Source of the DNA: Thiobacillus thioparus DSM 505
GTDB taxonomy: Bacteria > Pseudomonadota > Gammaproteobacteria > Burkholderiales > Thiobacillaceae
Reading direction: 5' to 3'
Length of the DNA: 64,000 nucleotides
Assembly (NCBI RefSeq): GCF_000373385.1
Contig: NZ_KB891316.1
Coordinates: 816,493-880,492 of the forward strand
The first letter of the stretch is position 1; every line of letters begins with the position of its first letter. A program made the translations under genes and the position numbers. Shown here piece by piece: positions 44,179 through 52,795 of the stretch. The notes beneath the pieces were generated by a model that was given only the letters and a program-made list of their open reading frames with translations, had not been told where the DNA came from and searched no databases.

Positions 44179-45243
44179 ATGAAGCCTGACCTACCGATTC
44201 CCGTCACGCTGCTCACCGGTTTTCTGGGCAGTGGCAAGACCACGGTGCTGAACCATCTGGTGCGCACGCTGCCGCGCACGGCCATTCTCATGAACGAGTT
44301 CGGCGAAGTCGCGCTCGATCACCAGTTGCTGCAAGAAATGGACGGGCCGATGGCACTGCTGTCGGGCGGCTGCGTGTGCTGCACGATTTCCGGCAGCCTG
44401 TCGCCGACACTGAAAAACTTGTGGATGGCCCGGCAGAAGGGCGACATTCCGGCATTCGAACGCGTCATCATCGAAACCACTGGCATCGCCGACCCGGCCC
44501 CTGTGCTCGACAACCTGCTGCACGACAACTGGGTCCGCGCACGCTTCCGCCTGGACGGCGTGGTGACCACGGTCGACGCGCTGTTCGGCATGAATCAGCT
44601 GGATGAGCACTTCGAGGCCGTCAAACAGGTGGCGGTGGCCGACCGGCTGCTGCTCACCAAGACCGACCTCGCGCCTGCCGACACGGTCGTCGCCCTGCGC
44701 GAACGCCTTGCCGCGCTCAACCCGGCGGCCGACATCGTGGCCGTGACGCATGGCGAGCTCGACCCCACCGCGATCCAGAACCTGGGATTGTGGAATGCCG
44801 AGACCCGGTCGCCGGAAGCCATGCGCTGGCTGAAGCCGCAACGCTATCAGCCCGCCAGCGCCAGCCCGCTTGCCGGAAAGGCGCGGCCCGATCTGCACGA
44901 CACGCGCATCCAGGCGTTTTCGGTGGTGATCGACGCACCGCTCGACCGCTACGGGCTGCAATCAGCCCTCGGCATGCTGACCTCGTTTCGCGCCGAAAAC
45001 CTGCTGCGCTTCAAGGCCATCGTGAACCTGAAGGATGAACCGCTGCCGGTGGTGCTGCACGGCGTCCAGCATGTGCTGTATCCCGAGGTCCGGCTCGACA
45101 CCTGGCCGGATGACGACCATCGCAGCCGCTTCGTCTTCATCGTGCGCGACCTCGAACCCGAATTCGTCGCCAAGCTCCTGGCCGATTTCAGTGGCGCGAC
45201 ACACCGTCACGCCGAACCGGCCATGCCGGTATCGTCTTCATGA
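44179..45243 (+). CDS. COG0523 (CobW/YjiA-type) GTP-dependent metal chaperone
   Basis: The 354-residue GTPase has Walker A GFLGSGKTT (about 12-20), the metal-binding CxCC in SGGCVCCTI, and the base-recognition LLTKTDL. Family members deliver metals, and those next to zur genes are thought to allocate zinc during starvation. The C-terminal domain (LRFKAIVNLKDEP, RFVFIVRDL) is typical. It overlaps yidD by four bases, so their translation is coupled. A stub of a related gene lies just upstream. Confidence 0.9.
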   Translation: MKPDLPIPVTLLTGFLGSGKTTVLNHLVRTLPRTAILMNEFGEVALDHQLLQEMDGPMALLSGGCVCCTISGSLSPTLKNLWMARQKGDIPAFERVIIETTGIADPAPVLDNLLHDNWVRARFRLDGVVTTVDALFGMNQLDEHFEAVKQVAVADRLLLTKTDLAPADTVVALRERLAALNPAADIVAVTHGELDPTAIQNLGLWNAETRSPEAMRWLKPQRYQPASASPLAGKARPDLHDTRIQAFSVVIDAPLDRYGLQSALGMLTSFRAENLLRFKAIVNLKDEPLPVVLHGVQHVLYPEVRLDTWPDDDHRSRFVFIVRDLEPEFVAKLLADFSGATHRHAEPAMPVSSS

Positions 45244-45479
45244 ACCTGGCTCAGAAAATTCTCGTCGGCGCGATTCGCGCCTACCAGCTGGCACTTTCGC
45301 CCTGGCTGGGCCGGCAATGCCGTTACCTGCCGACCTGCGCGGAATACGGCAAGGAAGCCATCGAAAAACACGGGGCGCTCAAAGGCAGTTGGCTGGCCGC
45401 GAAACGCATCGGCCGCTGCCGCCCCGGCTGCGATCACGGCTATGATCCGGTCCCGCCCGTCGATCCGCCGAGACGTTAG
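45240..45479 (+). CDS. yidD: Membrane protein insertion efficiency factor YidD
   Basis: The 79-residue protein matches YidD: RAYQLALSPWLGRQCRYLPTCAEYGKEAIEKHG and GRCRPGCDHGYDPVP. It helps YidC insert membrane proteins. YidD is normally next to rnpA and yidC at oriC, so its location in a zinc cluster, overlapping the COG0523 gene by four bases, is unusual and may mean a second copy. Confidence 0.93.
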   Translation: MNLAQKILVGAIRAYQLALSPWLGRQCRYLPTCAEYGKEAIEKHGALKGSWLAAKRIGRCRPGCDHGYDPVPPVDPPRR

Positions 45480-45489
45480 AATTCGTCCC

Positions 45490-45786
45490 ATGCCGTCGCG
45501 CCGCCTGCTCTCCTGGCTGTTCGCCCTGACCCTGCTGTTCGGTCAGGCGGCCGCGTTCGCGCATGCGCTGACCCATTTGCGTACGCACGATACGGGCCTG
45601 CCCGACAAGGTCTGCGAAGTCTGCCTCGCGCAGGCCCAACTGGGCACCGCCCTGCCGCCCAGCCTGGTCGTCATGGCGCCGGCGCCGGGCGAATACGCGT
45701 ATGCGCCCGGCGTAACGTTCCAGTGCGCCGATCTTGCCCCCCGCCCTGCGTGCGCCCGCGCGCCCCCCGCTCCGCCCAACGCCTGA
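45490..45786 (+). CDS. Small exported protein with CxxC and histidines
   Basis: The 98-residue protein begins with a signal peptide (MPSRRLLSWLFALTLLFGQAAAFAHA) followed by a histidine-bearing stretch and KVCEVCLAQAQLGTAL. The C-terminal half is proline- and alanine-rich. Histidine and a CxxC pair suggest metal binding in the periplasm, matching the zinc context; it resembles DUF2946-type proteins but I cannot confirm that. It follows yidD after 10 bases. Confidence 0.75.
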   Translation: MPSRRLLSWLFALTLLFGQAAAFAHALTHLRTHDTGLPDKVCEVCLAQAQLGTALPPSLVVMAPAPGEYAYAPGVTFQCADLAPRPACARAPPAPPNA

Positions 45787-45848
45787 GTTCTTTCGAAGCC
45801 TGCGCCGCCGCGTGCGCAGGCGCTCATCTCACGTTGACGGAGTCAAAC

Positions 45849-47195
45849 ATGTTACGTCCCGCCCTCCTGGCGGCCGCGCTGGCGGCCGCCTGTCCGGCCC
45901 ATGCCGACGATGCCGACCTCGCCGCCCTGCGCGCCGAAGTCCAGAAAATGAAGACCGATTACGAAACACGCATCCAGACGCTGGAAGCGCGGCTCGCCCG
46001 TGCCGAAGCGTCCGCTGCCACCCATGCCGCTCCGCCCGCCGCCCCTGTGCAAGACACGGCCAGTGCGGCACCCAGCAACCCAGGCGCCTTCAATCCCGAA
46101 ATCTCGCTCATCCTGCAGGGCGGCTATGCCCATCTGAAGGATCTCCCCGCACGCCGTATCACGGGTTTCCTGCCTGACGGTGCGGCGCCCGGCACCTCGC
46201 GCGGCTTCTCGGTCGACGACAGCGAACTGGTCCTGGCCTCCAATATCGATCCGTATTTCCGCGGCTATTTCAACGCCACGCTGAACGACGGCACCGTCGG
46301 CGTGGAAGAGGCCTGGTTCCAGACCCTGGCGCTGGGCCAGGGCCTGACCGTGAAGGGCGGCCGCTTCCGCTCCGGCATCGGCTACCAGAACGAACAACAC
46401 CCGCATGCTTGGGATTTCGCCACCAACAACCTGATGTACGAAGCCCTGTTCGGCGAAGGCTACGGCAACGACGGCCTGCAGCTGCGGTGGGTGGCGCCGA
46501 CCGATCTCTTCACCGAACTGGGCGCCGAAATCGGGCGCGGGGCGAACTTTCCCGGCACCGACCGCAACACAAACGGCATCGGCAACTACGCGCTGTATGG
46601 CCACATCGGCGGAGATGTGGGCGATTCGCACAGTTGGCGCGGCGGCGTGTCGTATCTGTCGACGCGCGCGGCCGAACGCAGCAGCACACTCACGGACTTC
46701 GCCGGCACCGACGTGACCACCGCCTTCACCGGCAACAGCAAGACCTGGCTGGCGGATTTCGTCTGGAAATGGGCGCCGCGTGGCAACACCACCATCAACA
46801 ACTTCAAGTTCGCTGCCGAGGCATTCCGGCGCGAAGAAAGCGGTAGCCTGGACTGTACGGGTGGCATGTGCGGAGCCAGTCTTGGCACGTACCAGGCCAC
46901 CCAGTACGGCGGCTATGCGCAAGGCGTGTACCAGTTCATGCCGCGTTGGCGCGCCGGTTACCGCTACGACCTGCTCGACCCCGGTTCGCAGGACTTCGGC
47001 CTCAACAACGCCAATCTGCCACGCAGCGATTACAAGCCCACCCGCCATTCGCTGATGGTCGACTACTCGCCCTCGGAGTTCTCTCGCTGGCGCCTGCAGT
47101 ACACGAAAGACAAGGCCGCTGAAGGACAGGACGAGAACCAGTGGTACGTGCAGTACATCTTCAGCCTCGGCACGCATGGCGCGCACTCTTTTTAA
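45849..47195 (+). CDS. Outer-membrane porin-like protein of the zinc cluster
   Basis: The 448-residue protein has a signal peptide (MLRPALLAAALAAACPAHA), a coiled coil at about 22-55 (LAALRAEVQKMKTDYETRIQ) and a long beta-rich domain ending in phenylalanine (GTHGAHSF), as expected for a barrel inserted by the BAM complex. Alternating aromatic strands are seen throughout. Its place before znuA suggests uptake of zinc or a zinc chelate through the outer membrane; that is inference. The start at 45849 opens the signal peptide. Confidence 0.8.
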   Translation: MLRPALLAAALAAACPAHADDADLAALRAEVQKMKTDYETRIQTLEARLARAEASAATHAAPPAAPVQDTASAAPSNPGAFNPEISLILQGGYAHLKDLPARRITGFLPDGAAPGTSRGFSVDDSELVLASNIDPYFRGYFNATLNDGTVGVEEAWFQTLALGQGLTVKGGRFRSGIGYQNEQHPHAWDFATNNLMYEALFGEGYGNDGLQLRWVAPTDLFTELGAEIGRGANFPGTDRNTNGIGNYALYGHIGGDVGDSHSWRGGVSYLSTRAAERSSTLTDFAGTDVTTAFTGNSKTWLADFVWKWAPRGNTTINNFKFAAEAFRREESGSLDCTGGMCGASLGTYQATQYGGYAQGVYQFMPRWRAGYRYDLLDPGSQDFGLNNANLPRSDYKPTRHSLMVDYSPSEFSRWRLQYTKDKAAEGQDENQWYVQYIFSLGTHGAHSF

Positions 47196-47206
47196 AGGAA
47201 CTCCCG

Positions 47207-48106
47207 ATGAAAGCATTCCGTTTATTCGCCTTCCTCGTCGCGGCCTGGCCGGTCTTCGCCCATGCCGCGCTCAATGTCTTTGCCTGCGAGCCTGAATGGG
47301 GCGCACTGGCCACCGAGCTCGGCGGCGACGCCGTCAAGGTCTATACCGCCACCACGGCCTTCCAGGACCCGCACCACATCGAGGCGCGTCCCAGCCTGAT
47401 CGCGCAGATGCGCCGCGCCGACCTGGCGGTCTGTACCGGTGCCGAACTCGAGATCGGTTGGCTGCCGGTGCTGCTGCGGCAGGCCGGCAACGCCGCGATC
47501 CAGCCGGGCCAGCCGGGCTATTTCGAGGCAGCGCGACAGGTCGCGCTGCTGGAAAAGCCGGCCGTCCTCGACCGCGCCCAAGGCGACATCCACGCCGCGG
47601 GCAATCCGCATATCCAGACCGATCCGCGCAACATCGCACGCGTGGCACAGGCCCTCGGCGCACGCCTGGCCGAGATCGATCCGGCCCACGCCGCCGCGTA
47701 CAAGACGCGGCTGGCGGATTTCAATACGCGCTGGAATACGGCAATGGCCCGCTGGCAAGCGCAGGCCGCCCCGCTGAAGGGCATGCCCATCGCCGTGCAG
47801 CACGAGGGCTTCCCCTATCTGGAGAACTGGCTAGGGCTGAAACAGGTGGCCGTACTGGAACCCAAGCCCGGTGTCGCACCTTCGCTCGGCCATCTGGCCG
47901 AAATCGTCGCGCAGCTGAAAACCACCCCCGCCAAGCTCGTCATTCGGGCCGCCTACCAGGATCCGCGCCCGTCGGAATGGCTGGCCGAACACGCCGGCAT
48001 CCCTGCGGTCGCGATGCCGTTCACTGTCGGCGGATCGGACCGGGCCCGCGACCTGTTCGGCCTGTTCGACGATAGCGTCGCGCAACTGCTGAAGGTGGCA
48101 CGATGA
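47207..48106 (+). CDS. znuA: Metal ABC transporter substrate-binding protein (ZnuA-like)
   Basis: The 299-residue periplasmic protein has a signal peptide (MKAFRLFAFLVAAWPVFAHA) and the cluster A-I binding fold. Likely metal ligands are His in FQDPHHIEARPS, His in GNPHIQTDPRN, His in AVQHEGFPY and the acidic residue in YQDPRPSEW. It lacks the long histidine-rich loop of enterobacterial ZnuA. A good AAAGGAA site precedes ATG 47207. It overlaps the permease gene by four bases. Zinc over manganese is inferred from the cluster. Confidence 0.88.
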   Translation: MKAFRLFAFLVAAWPVFAHAALNVFACEPEWGALATELGGDAVKVYTATTAFQDPHHIEARPSLIAQMRRADLAVCTGAELEIGWLPVLLRQAGNAAIQPGQPGYFEAARQVALLEKPAVLDRAQGDIHAAGNPHIQTDPRNIARVAQALGARLAEIDPAHAAAYKTRLADFNTRWNTAMARWQAQAAPLKGMPIAVQHEGFPYLENWLGLKQVAVLEPKPGVAPSLGHLAEIVAQLKTTPAKLVIRAAYQDPRPSEWLAEHAGIPAVAMPFTVGGSDRARDLFGLFDDSVAQLLKVAR

Positions 48107-48888
48107 ACTGGGCCGCACTCGATCCCGGGCTGCTCGGCTGGCCGTTCGTCGCCGGCCTGCTCGTCCTGGCCACGCATGTCCCCTTGGGGCGGCGGGTCCT
48201 GGCGCGCGGGATCATCTTCCTCGATCTCGCCATTGCCCAGATCGCCGTGCTCGGCGTCATCGTCGCCCACACCCTGGGTTGGGAAACCCAGGGCTGGCAG
48301 ACCCAGCTGGCGGCGGCGACAGCAGCACTGGCCGGCGCCGCGTTTCTGGCATGGTGCGAATCGCGCTGGCCCGATATCCAGGAAGCGCTGATCGGCTCGT
48401 CTTTCGCCGTCGCGGCGAGCCTGGCCGTGCTGCTGCTGTCGGGCGATCCGCATGGCGGTGAGCACCTGAACGAGCTGCTGGCCGGGCAGATCCTCTGGGT
48501 CGGACCGTTCCAGCTGGCCCAGATCGCAGTGGTCTATGCATTGCTGCTCGGTTTCTGGCGGTTGCGGGGCATCCGTCTCGGACGGATGGGCTTTTACCTG
48601 ATCTTTGCGCTCGCCATCACCGCCTCGGTGCAGCTCGTCGGCGTCTACCTGGTATTTGCCAGCCTGATCCTGCCCGCCCTGGCGGTGCGCGGCTGGCCGC
48701 CACGGGCGGGATTGCTGATCGGCTGGGGGCTGGGGGCGTTGGCCTACGCTGCAGGACTGGCGGCGTCGGCGCTCTTCGACTGGCCCGCCGGTCCGGCGAT
48801 CGTCATGGCACTTGCCGCGGTTGCCTTGCTTGGCGGCGGGTTATTGCGGTTGCCGGGACGGGGCGACAGCGCTAGTATCCATCACTGA
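48103..48888 (+). CDS. znuB: Metal ABC transporter permease (ZnuB-like)
   Basis: The 261-residue inner-membrane protein has about eight helices and the FLDLAIAQIAVLGVIV and YLVFASLILPALAVR blocks of the ABC-3 permease family. It is coupled to znuA by a four-base overlap. No ATPase gene (znuC) lies between or beside them, so the ATP-binding subunit must be encoded elsewhere or shared. The next gene is unrelated. Confidence 0.87.
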   Translation: MNWAALDPGLLGWPFVAGLLVLATHVPLGRRVLARGIIFLDLAIAQIAVLGVIVAHTLGWETQGWQTQLAAATAALAGAAFLAWCESRWPDIQEALIGSSFAVAASLAVLLLSGDPHGGEHLNELLAGQILWVGPFQLAQIAVVYALLLGFWRLRGIRLGRMGFYLIFALAITASVQLVGVYLVFASLILPALAVRGWPPRAGLLIGWGLGALAYAAGLAASALFDWPAGPAIVMALAAVALLGGGLLRLPGRGDSASIHH

Positions 48889-48912
48889 CTCTGACCCGCG
48901 CACGCATACTCT

Positions 48913-50025
48913 GTGGCTCTTCCGTTTTTCAAAAAAGGCAAGGACAAGGCGCCCGCGCCCAAGCAGGCGCCTGTCTCCGCGCCTGTCGAATCGCATCCCA
49001 CCGAAACCTTGCTGACCATGGACATGGGGGCCAGCGGCATCGTGGTGGAGGAATCCAGCGGTGCGCCCCAATCGCCGGTGGACGAAGCGGCCATCCTGTA
49101 TGCAAGCGGCCAAGCCGACATGGCGGAGCGTCTGTTAAAGGACATCCTGGGCGGCGGCGATCGCCGCGCCTGGCACATGCTGTTCGATCTTTACTGCATC
49201 CAGCGCCGCGAGAAGGAGTTCGAACAACTGGCGCTCGATTATGCGATGCGCTTCGAAACCTCGCCCCCTGTCTGGCAGAAAATGGGGAACAACGGCGCAG
49301 CCGGCGCGCCCCAGCAGGCCGAAGCGGCCAGCCTGGAACTGCCTGGACTGCTCGACAAGAAAGCGACGGCCGCCCTGCGCGAAGGCATCGCCGGCACCGA
49401 CAAGAAGGCCGTGGTGCGGATCGATTTTTCCCGCATCGAGATGGTCGACGAAAGCGGTGCGGACGAATGCGCCCATATATTAAGCGCGGCCCGCAAGGCC
49501 AAGCGCAAACTCCAGGTCAGCGGCGTCGACCGCCTGATCGCCCTGCTGCAGGATCTCAATCGCGCCACCCACAGCCGCGCCGTGCACTGGCTGTTGCTGC
49601 TGGAGCTCTACCAGATACTCGGCCGGCAGGACAATTTCGAAGACCTGGCCGTCGACTATGCCGTCCGCTTCGAGGTCTCGCCGCCATCCTGGAGCGAAGT
49701 ACAGGCAGCCGAGGTGGTCCAGGCCAAACCTGCCGAACCGGCAGATGACGCGCTGCGGCTAGCCGGCGAGATCACCCCGGCCAACGACAGCGCCCTGCAG
49801 CAGTTCGGCAGCTATGCCGCCACGCATAACGACGTGCTGGTCGACCTGACCCAGGTGACCCGGGTCGACTACGGCAGCGTCAGCCAGTTCATCAGCGTAC
49901 TGATGCAATGCCTGGGCAGCGGCAAGGCCATCACCCTGCGCGGCCACAATGCACTCATCCATGAACTTTTCCGCGTCATGGGCATCGATCAGCTGGCGCA
50001 GCTCATTCCGCACCACCCGGACTGA
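48913..50025 (+). CDS. STAS-like protein with two internal repeats
   Basis: The 370-residue protein begins with a lysine-rich segment. Two related units follow, each with a helical block (about 80-125: AWHMLFDLYCIQRREKEFEQLALDYAMRFE; about 225-262: HWLLLLELYQILGRQDNFEDLAVDYAVRFE) and a STAS-like sheet (VVRIDFSRIEMVDESGADECAH; VLVDLTQVTRVDYGSVSQF). STAS folds often act as switches, but serine conservation cannot be judged, so a regulatory role is only a guess. It starts with GTG at 48913, and precedes the heat-shock protease genes. Confidence 0.75.
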   Translation: MALPFFKKGKDKAPAPKQAPVSAPVESHPTETLLTMDMGASGIVVEESSGAPQSPVDEAAILYASGQADMAERLLKDILGGGDRRAWHMLFDLYCIQRREKEFEQLALDYAMRFETSPPVWQKMGNNGAAGAPQQAEAASLELPGLLDKKATAALREGIAGTDKKAVVRIDFSRIEMVDESGADECAHILSAARKAKRKLQVSGVDRLIALLQDLNRATHSRAVHWLLLLELYQILGRQDNFEDLAVDYAVRFEVSPPSWSEVQAAEVVQAKPAEPADDALRLAGEITPANDSALQQFGSYAATHNDVLVDLTQVTRVDYGSVSQFISVLMQCLGSGKAITLRGHNALIHELFRVMGIDQLAQLIPHHPD

Positions 50026-50064
50026 CTCCCTTCCGCTGGTGCAGGCTGTCGACCCCTGCCCACG

Positions 50065-50070
50065 TATAAT
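50065..50070 (+). promoter_or_regulatory. Putative -10 box upstream of hslV
   Basis: TATAAT is perfect, but no good -35 is present. A CTTGAA at 50079-50084 followed by CCCC at 50104 is a weak heat-shock sigma-32 candidate with a too-long spacer; hslVU is classically a heat-shock operon. Confidence 0.4.
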
Positions 50071-50174
50071 TTCCGGCACTTGAACCGAGCCGCGAAAGAC
50101 GCCACCCCGGACACCGTTATCCATCCGCTTGCGTCTTCCACGGTTTACCGCCTTTTTCAGGAAGCATCCCGCAC

Positions 50175-50708
50175 ATGGAACAGTATCGCGGCACCACCAT
50201 CCTCTCCGTTCGCCGGGGCGCCGAAGTCGCCCTAGGCGGAGACGGCCAGGTCACGCTTGGCAACATCGTCATCAAGTCCACCGCACGCAAGATACGGCGG
50301 CTATACCAGGACAAAGTGCTGGCCGGGTTCGCCGGCGGCACCGCCGATGCCTTTACCCTGTTCGAGCGTTTCGAGGCCAAGCTCGACAAGCATTCCGGGC
50401 ACCTGCTGCGCAGTGCGGTCGAGCTCGCCAAGGACTGGCGCACCGACCGCATGCTGCGCCGGCTGGAGGCCATGCTGGCGGTGGCCGACCGCGAGCACTC
50501 GCTCATCATCACCGGCAACGGCGACGTACTGGAGCCCGAACTCGGTATCGCCGCCATCGGCTCCGGCGGCGCCTTCGCCCAGTCCGCCGCAGTGGCGCTG
50601 CTGCAGAACACCGACCTGCCACCGCTTGAAATCGTCAAAAAGAGCCTCACCATAGCGGGCGACATCTGCATTTATTCGAACCAGAATCACGTGATCGAAA
50701 CCCTGTGA
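50175..50708 (+). CDS. hslV: ATP-dependent protease subunit HslV
   Basis: The 177-residue peptidase has the sequence [10 protein letters not shown], where removal of the first residues exposes the catalytic threonine; a six-residue propeptide is usual in betaproteobacteria. [17 protein letters not shown] and [11 protein letters not shown] are characteristic. It forms a double hexameric ring capped by HslU. hslU follows 43 bases later after a short imperfect direct repeat (CGCTCACC, CGCTAACC, CGCTCACC). Confidence 0.96.
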   Translation: MEQYRGTTILSVRRGAEVALGGDGQVTLGNIVIKSTARKIRRLYQDKVLAGFAGGTADAFTLFERFEAKLDKHSGHLLRSAVELAKDWRTDRMLRRLEAMLAVADREHSLIITGNGDVLEPELGIAAIGSGGAFAQSAAVALLQNTDLPPLEIVKKSLTIAGDICIYSNQNHVIETL

Positions 50709-50751
50709 GCCCGATTTCCGCTCACCGTTCACCGCTAACCGCTCACCTTTC

Positions 50752-52074
50752 ATGACTCCCAAAGAAATCGTCCACGAACTCGATAAGCACATCGTCGGCC
50801 AGGCTGCGGCCAAACGCGCGGTGGCGGTCGCCCTGCGCAACCGCTGGCGGCGCCAGCAGGTCGACGAACCGCTCCGCCAGGAAATCACGCCGAAGAACAT
50901 CCTCATGATCGGCCCGACCGGTGTCGGCAAGACCGAGATCGCGCGCCGTCTGGCACGGCTCGCCAACGCGCCCTTCATCAAGATCGAGGCAACCAAGTTC
51001 ACCGAGGTCGGCTATGTCGGCCGCGACGTCGACACCATCATCCGCGACCTGATGGAAACCGCAGTCAAGCAGATGCGCGAACAAGCTACGTCCAAGGTAC
51101 AGTTCCGCGCCGAGGAAGCCGCCGAGGAACGCATCCTCGACGCGCTGCTGCCGCCGCCAAGGAGCGTCGGCTTCAATGAGCCCGAACCACCACGCGAGGA
51201 AGGCGCGGCGCGCCAGCGCTTCCGCAAAATGCTGCGCGAAGGCCAGCTCGACGACAAGGAAATCGAGATCGAAGTCGCCGCGGCCAACCCCAGCATGGAA
51301 ATCTTCACTCCGCCGGGGATGGAAGACCTCTCGCAGCAACTACAGGGCATGTTTGCCAATCTCGGACAAAACCGTCGGCAGAGCCGCAAGCTGAAAGTGC
51401 GCGAAGCCATGAAACTCCTGACCGAAGAAGAGGCCGGACGGTTGATCAACGACGAGGAAACCAAGCAGCAGGCGCTCGAAGCGGTCGAGCAGCACGGTAT
51501 CGTGTTCCTCGACGAGATCGACAAGATCGCCACCCGCAGCGACGCCCACGGCAGCGACGTGTCGCGCCAGGGCGTGCAACGCGACCTGCTACCGCTGATC
51601 GAGGGCACCACGGTCTCGACCAAATACGGCATGGTGAAGACCGACCATATCCTGTTCATCGCCAGCGGCGCGTTCCACCTGTCCAAGCCGTCCGACCTCA
51701 TCCCCGAGCTGCAGGGACGGTTGCCGATCCGCGTCGAGCTGCAGGCGCTGTCGGTGGAGGACTTCGAACGCATCCTGACCGCCACCGATGCCTGCCTGAC
51801 CCGGCAATACGAAGCCCTGCTGGCGACCGAAGGCGTGACACTCAAGTTCACCGACGACGGCATCCGTCGCATCGCGGAAATCGCCTTCGAGGTGAACGAG
51901 CGCACCGAGAACATTGGCGCCCGCCGCCTGCACACGGTGATGGAAAAGCTGCTTGAGGATATTTCCTTCGACGCCGGCAGCACCACGGGCGAATACGTGG
52001 TCGACGCCAATGCCGTCACCGCACGGCTTGCCGCCCTGGCCGCGCGCGAGGACCTCGCGCGCTATGTCCTGTAG
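50752..52074 (+). CDS. hslU: ATP-dependent protease ATPase subunit HslU
   Basis: The 440-residue AAA+ unfoldase has Walker [10 protein letters not shown] (55-63), the pore loop region with [10 protein letters not shown], an inserted I-domain (about 105-240), Walker [10 protein letters not shown] and the sensor region [16 protein letters not shown]. The C-terminal tail that docks into HslV ends in YVL. It drives substrates into HslV. Confidence 0.97.
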   Translation: MTPKEIVHELDKHIVGQAAAKRAVAVALRNRWRRQQVDEPLRQEITPKNILMIGPTGVGKTEIARRLARLANAPFIKIEATKFTEVGYVGRDVDTIIRDLMETAVKQMREQATSKVQFRAEEAAEERILDALLPPPRSVGFNEPEPPREEGAARQRFRKMLREGQLDDKEIEIEVAAANPSMEIFTPPGMEDLSQQLQGMFANLGQNRRQSRKLKVREAMKLLTEEEAGRLINDEETKQQALEAVEQHGIVFLDEIDKIATRSDAHGSDVSRQGVQRDLLPLIEGTTVSTKYGMVKTDHILFIASGAFHLSKPSDLIPELQGRLPIRVELQALSVEDFERILTATDACLTRQYEALLATEGVTLKFTDDGIRRIAEIAFEVNERTENIGARRLHTVMEKLLEDISFDAGSTTGEYVVDANAVTARLAALAAREDLARYVL

Positions 52075-52129
52075 CGCGTTGTGAATTCACGCACTATTCC
52101 TTAGAACTCTGCAACAACACTCTGCACGC

Positions 52130-52663
52130 ATGGACCCAGAAATCATCCAACCCGTTGCGACACGCAACAAGCTCCTCTCCACCATCCTGTTCGGCAGCCG
52201 CTGGCTGCAAGTGCCGCTCTACCTCGGACTGATCGGTGCACAGCTCGTCTACGTCGTGCATTTCATGGTCGAACTGGAACATCTTGTCGTCGGCACCTTC
52301 ACGCTGACCGAAGAGAAGATCATGCTCATCGTGCTGGGCCTGATCGACGTGGTGATGATCTCCAACCTCCTTATCATGGTCATCGTCGGCGGTTACGAAA
52401 CCTTCGTCTCCCGCCTCAATCTCGAAGGCCATCCCGACGAACCCGAGTGGCTGTCGCACGTCAACGCCAATGTGCTGAAAGTCAAACTTGCCACCGCCAT
52501 CATCGGCATCTCGTCGATCCATCTGCTGAAGACCTTCATCAACGCCCCCAACCTGGATGACAAGGTGCTGCTATGGCAGACCGTCATCCACATGGCGTTC
52601 ATCGTGTCGGCGGTGTCGATCGCATATATCGACAAACTGATGCCGCAGACGGCAAGGCATTGA
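52130..52663 (+). CDS. UPF0114/YqhA-family membrane protein
   Basis: The 177-residue protein has four hydrophobic helices (about 26-48, 63-85, 118-135, 147-165) and the pattern FGSRWLQVPLYLGL, GLIDVVMISNLLIMVIVGGYE, SSIHLLKTFI of the UPF0114 family. Its molecular role is unknown. It is preceded by a short gap after hslU and seems to be transcribed alone. Confidence 0.9.
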   Translation: MDPEIIQPVATRNKLLSTILFGSRWLQVPLYLGLIGAQLVYVVHFMVELEHLVVGTFTLTEEKIMLIVLGLIDVVMISNLLIMVIVGGYETFVSRLNLEGHPDEPEWLSHVNANVLKVKLATAIIGISSIHLLKTFINAPNLDDKVLLWQTVIHMAFIVSAVSIAYIDKLMPQTARH

Positions 52664-52795
52664 CCGGGGGGACACGGCAGCGCCGGCAGGACCTGATGCC
52701 GCCGCTAATGCCTCCATCGACATTACTTATTTGGCTGTCCACTCCCGCAGGCGGAAAATCACCCGGTTAAGTTACGTTTATCTGGAGACACCCCC

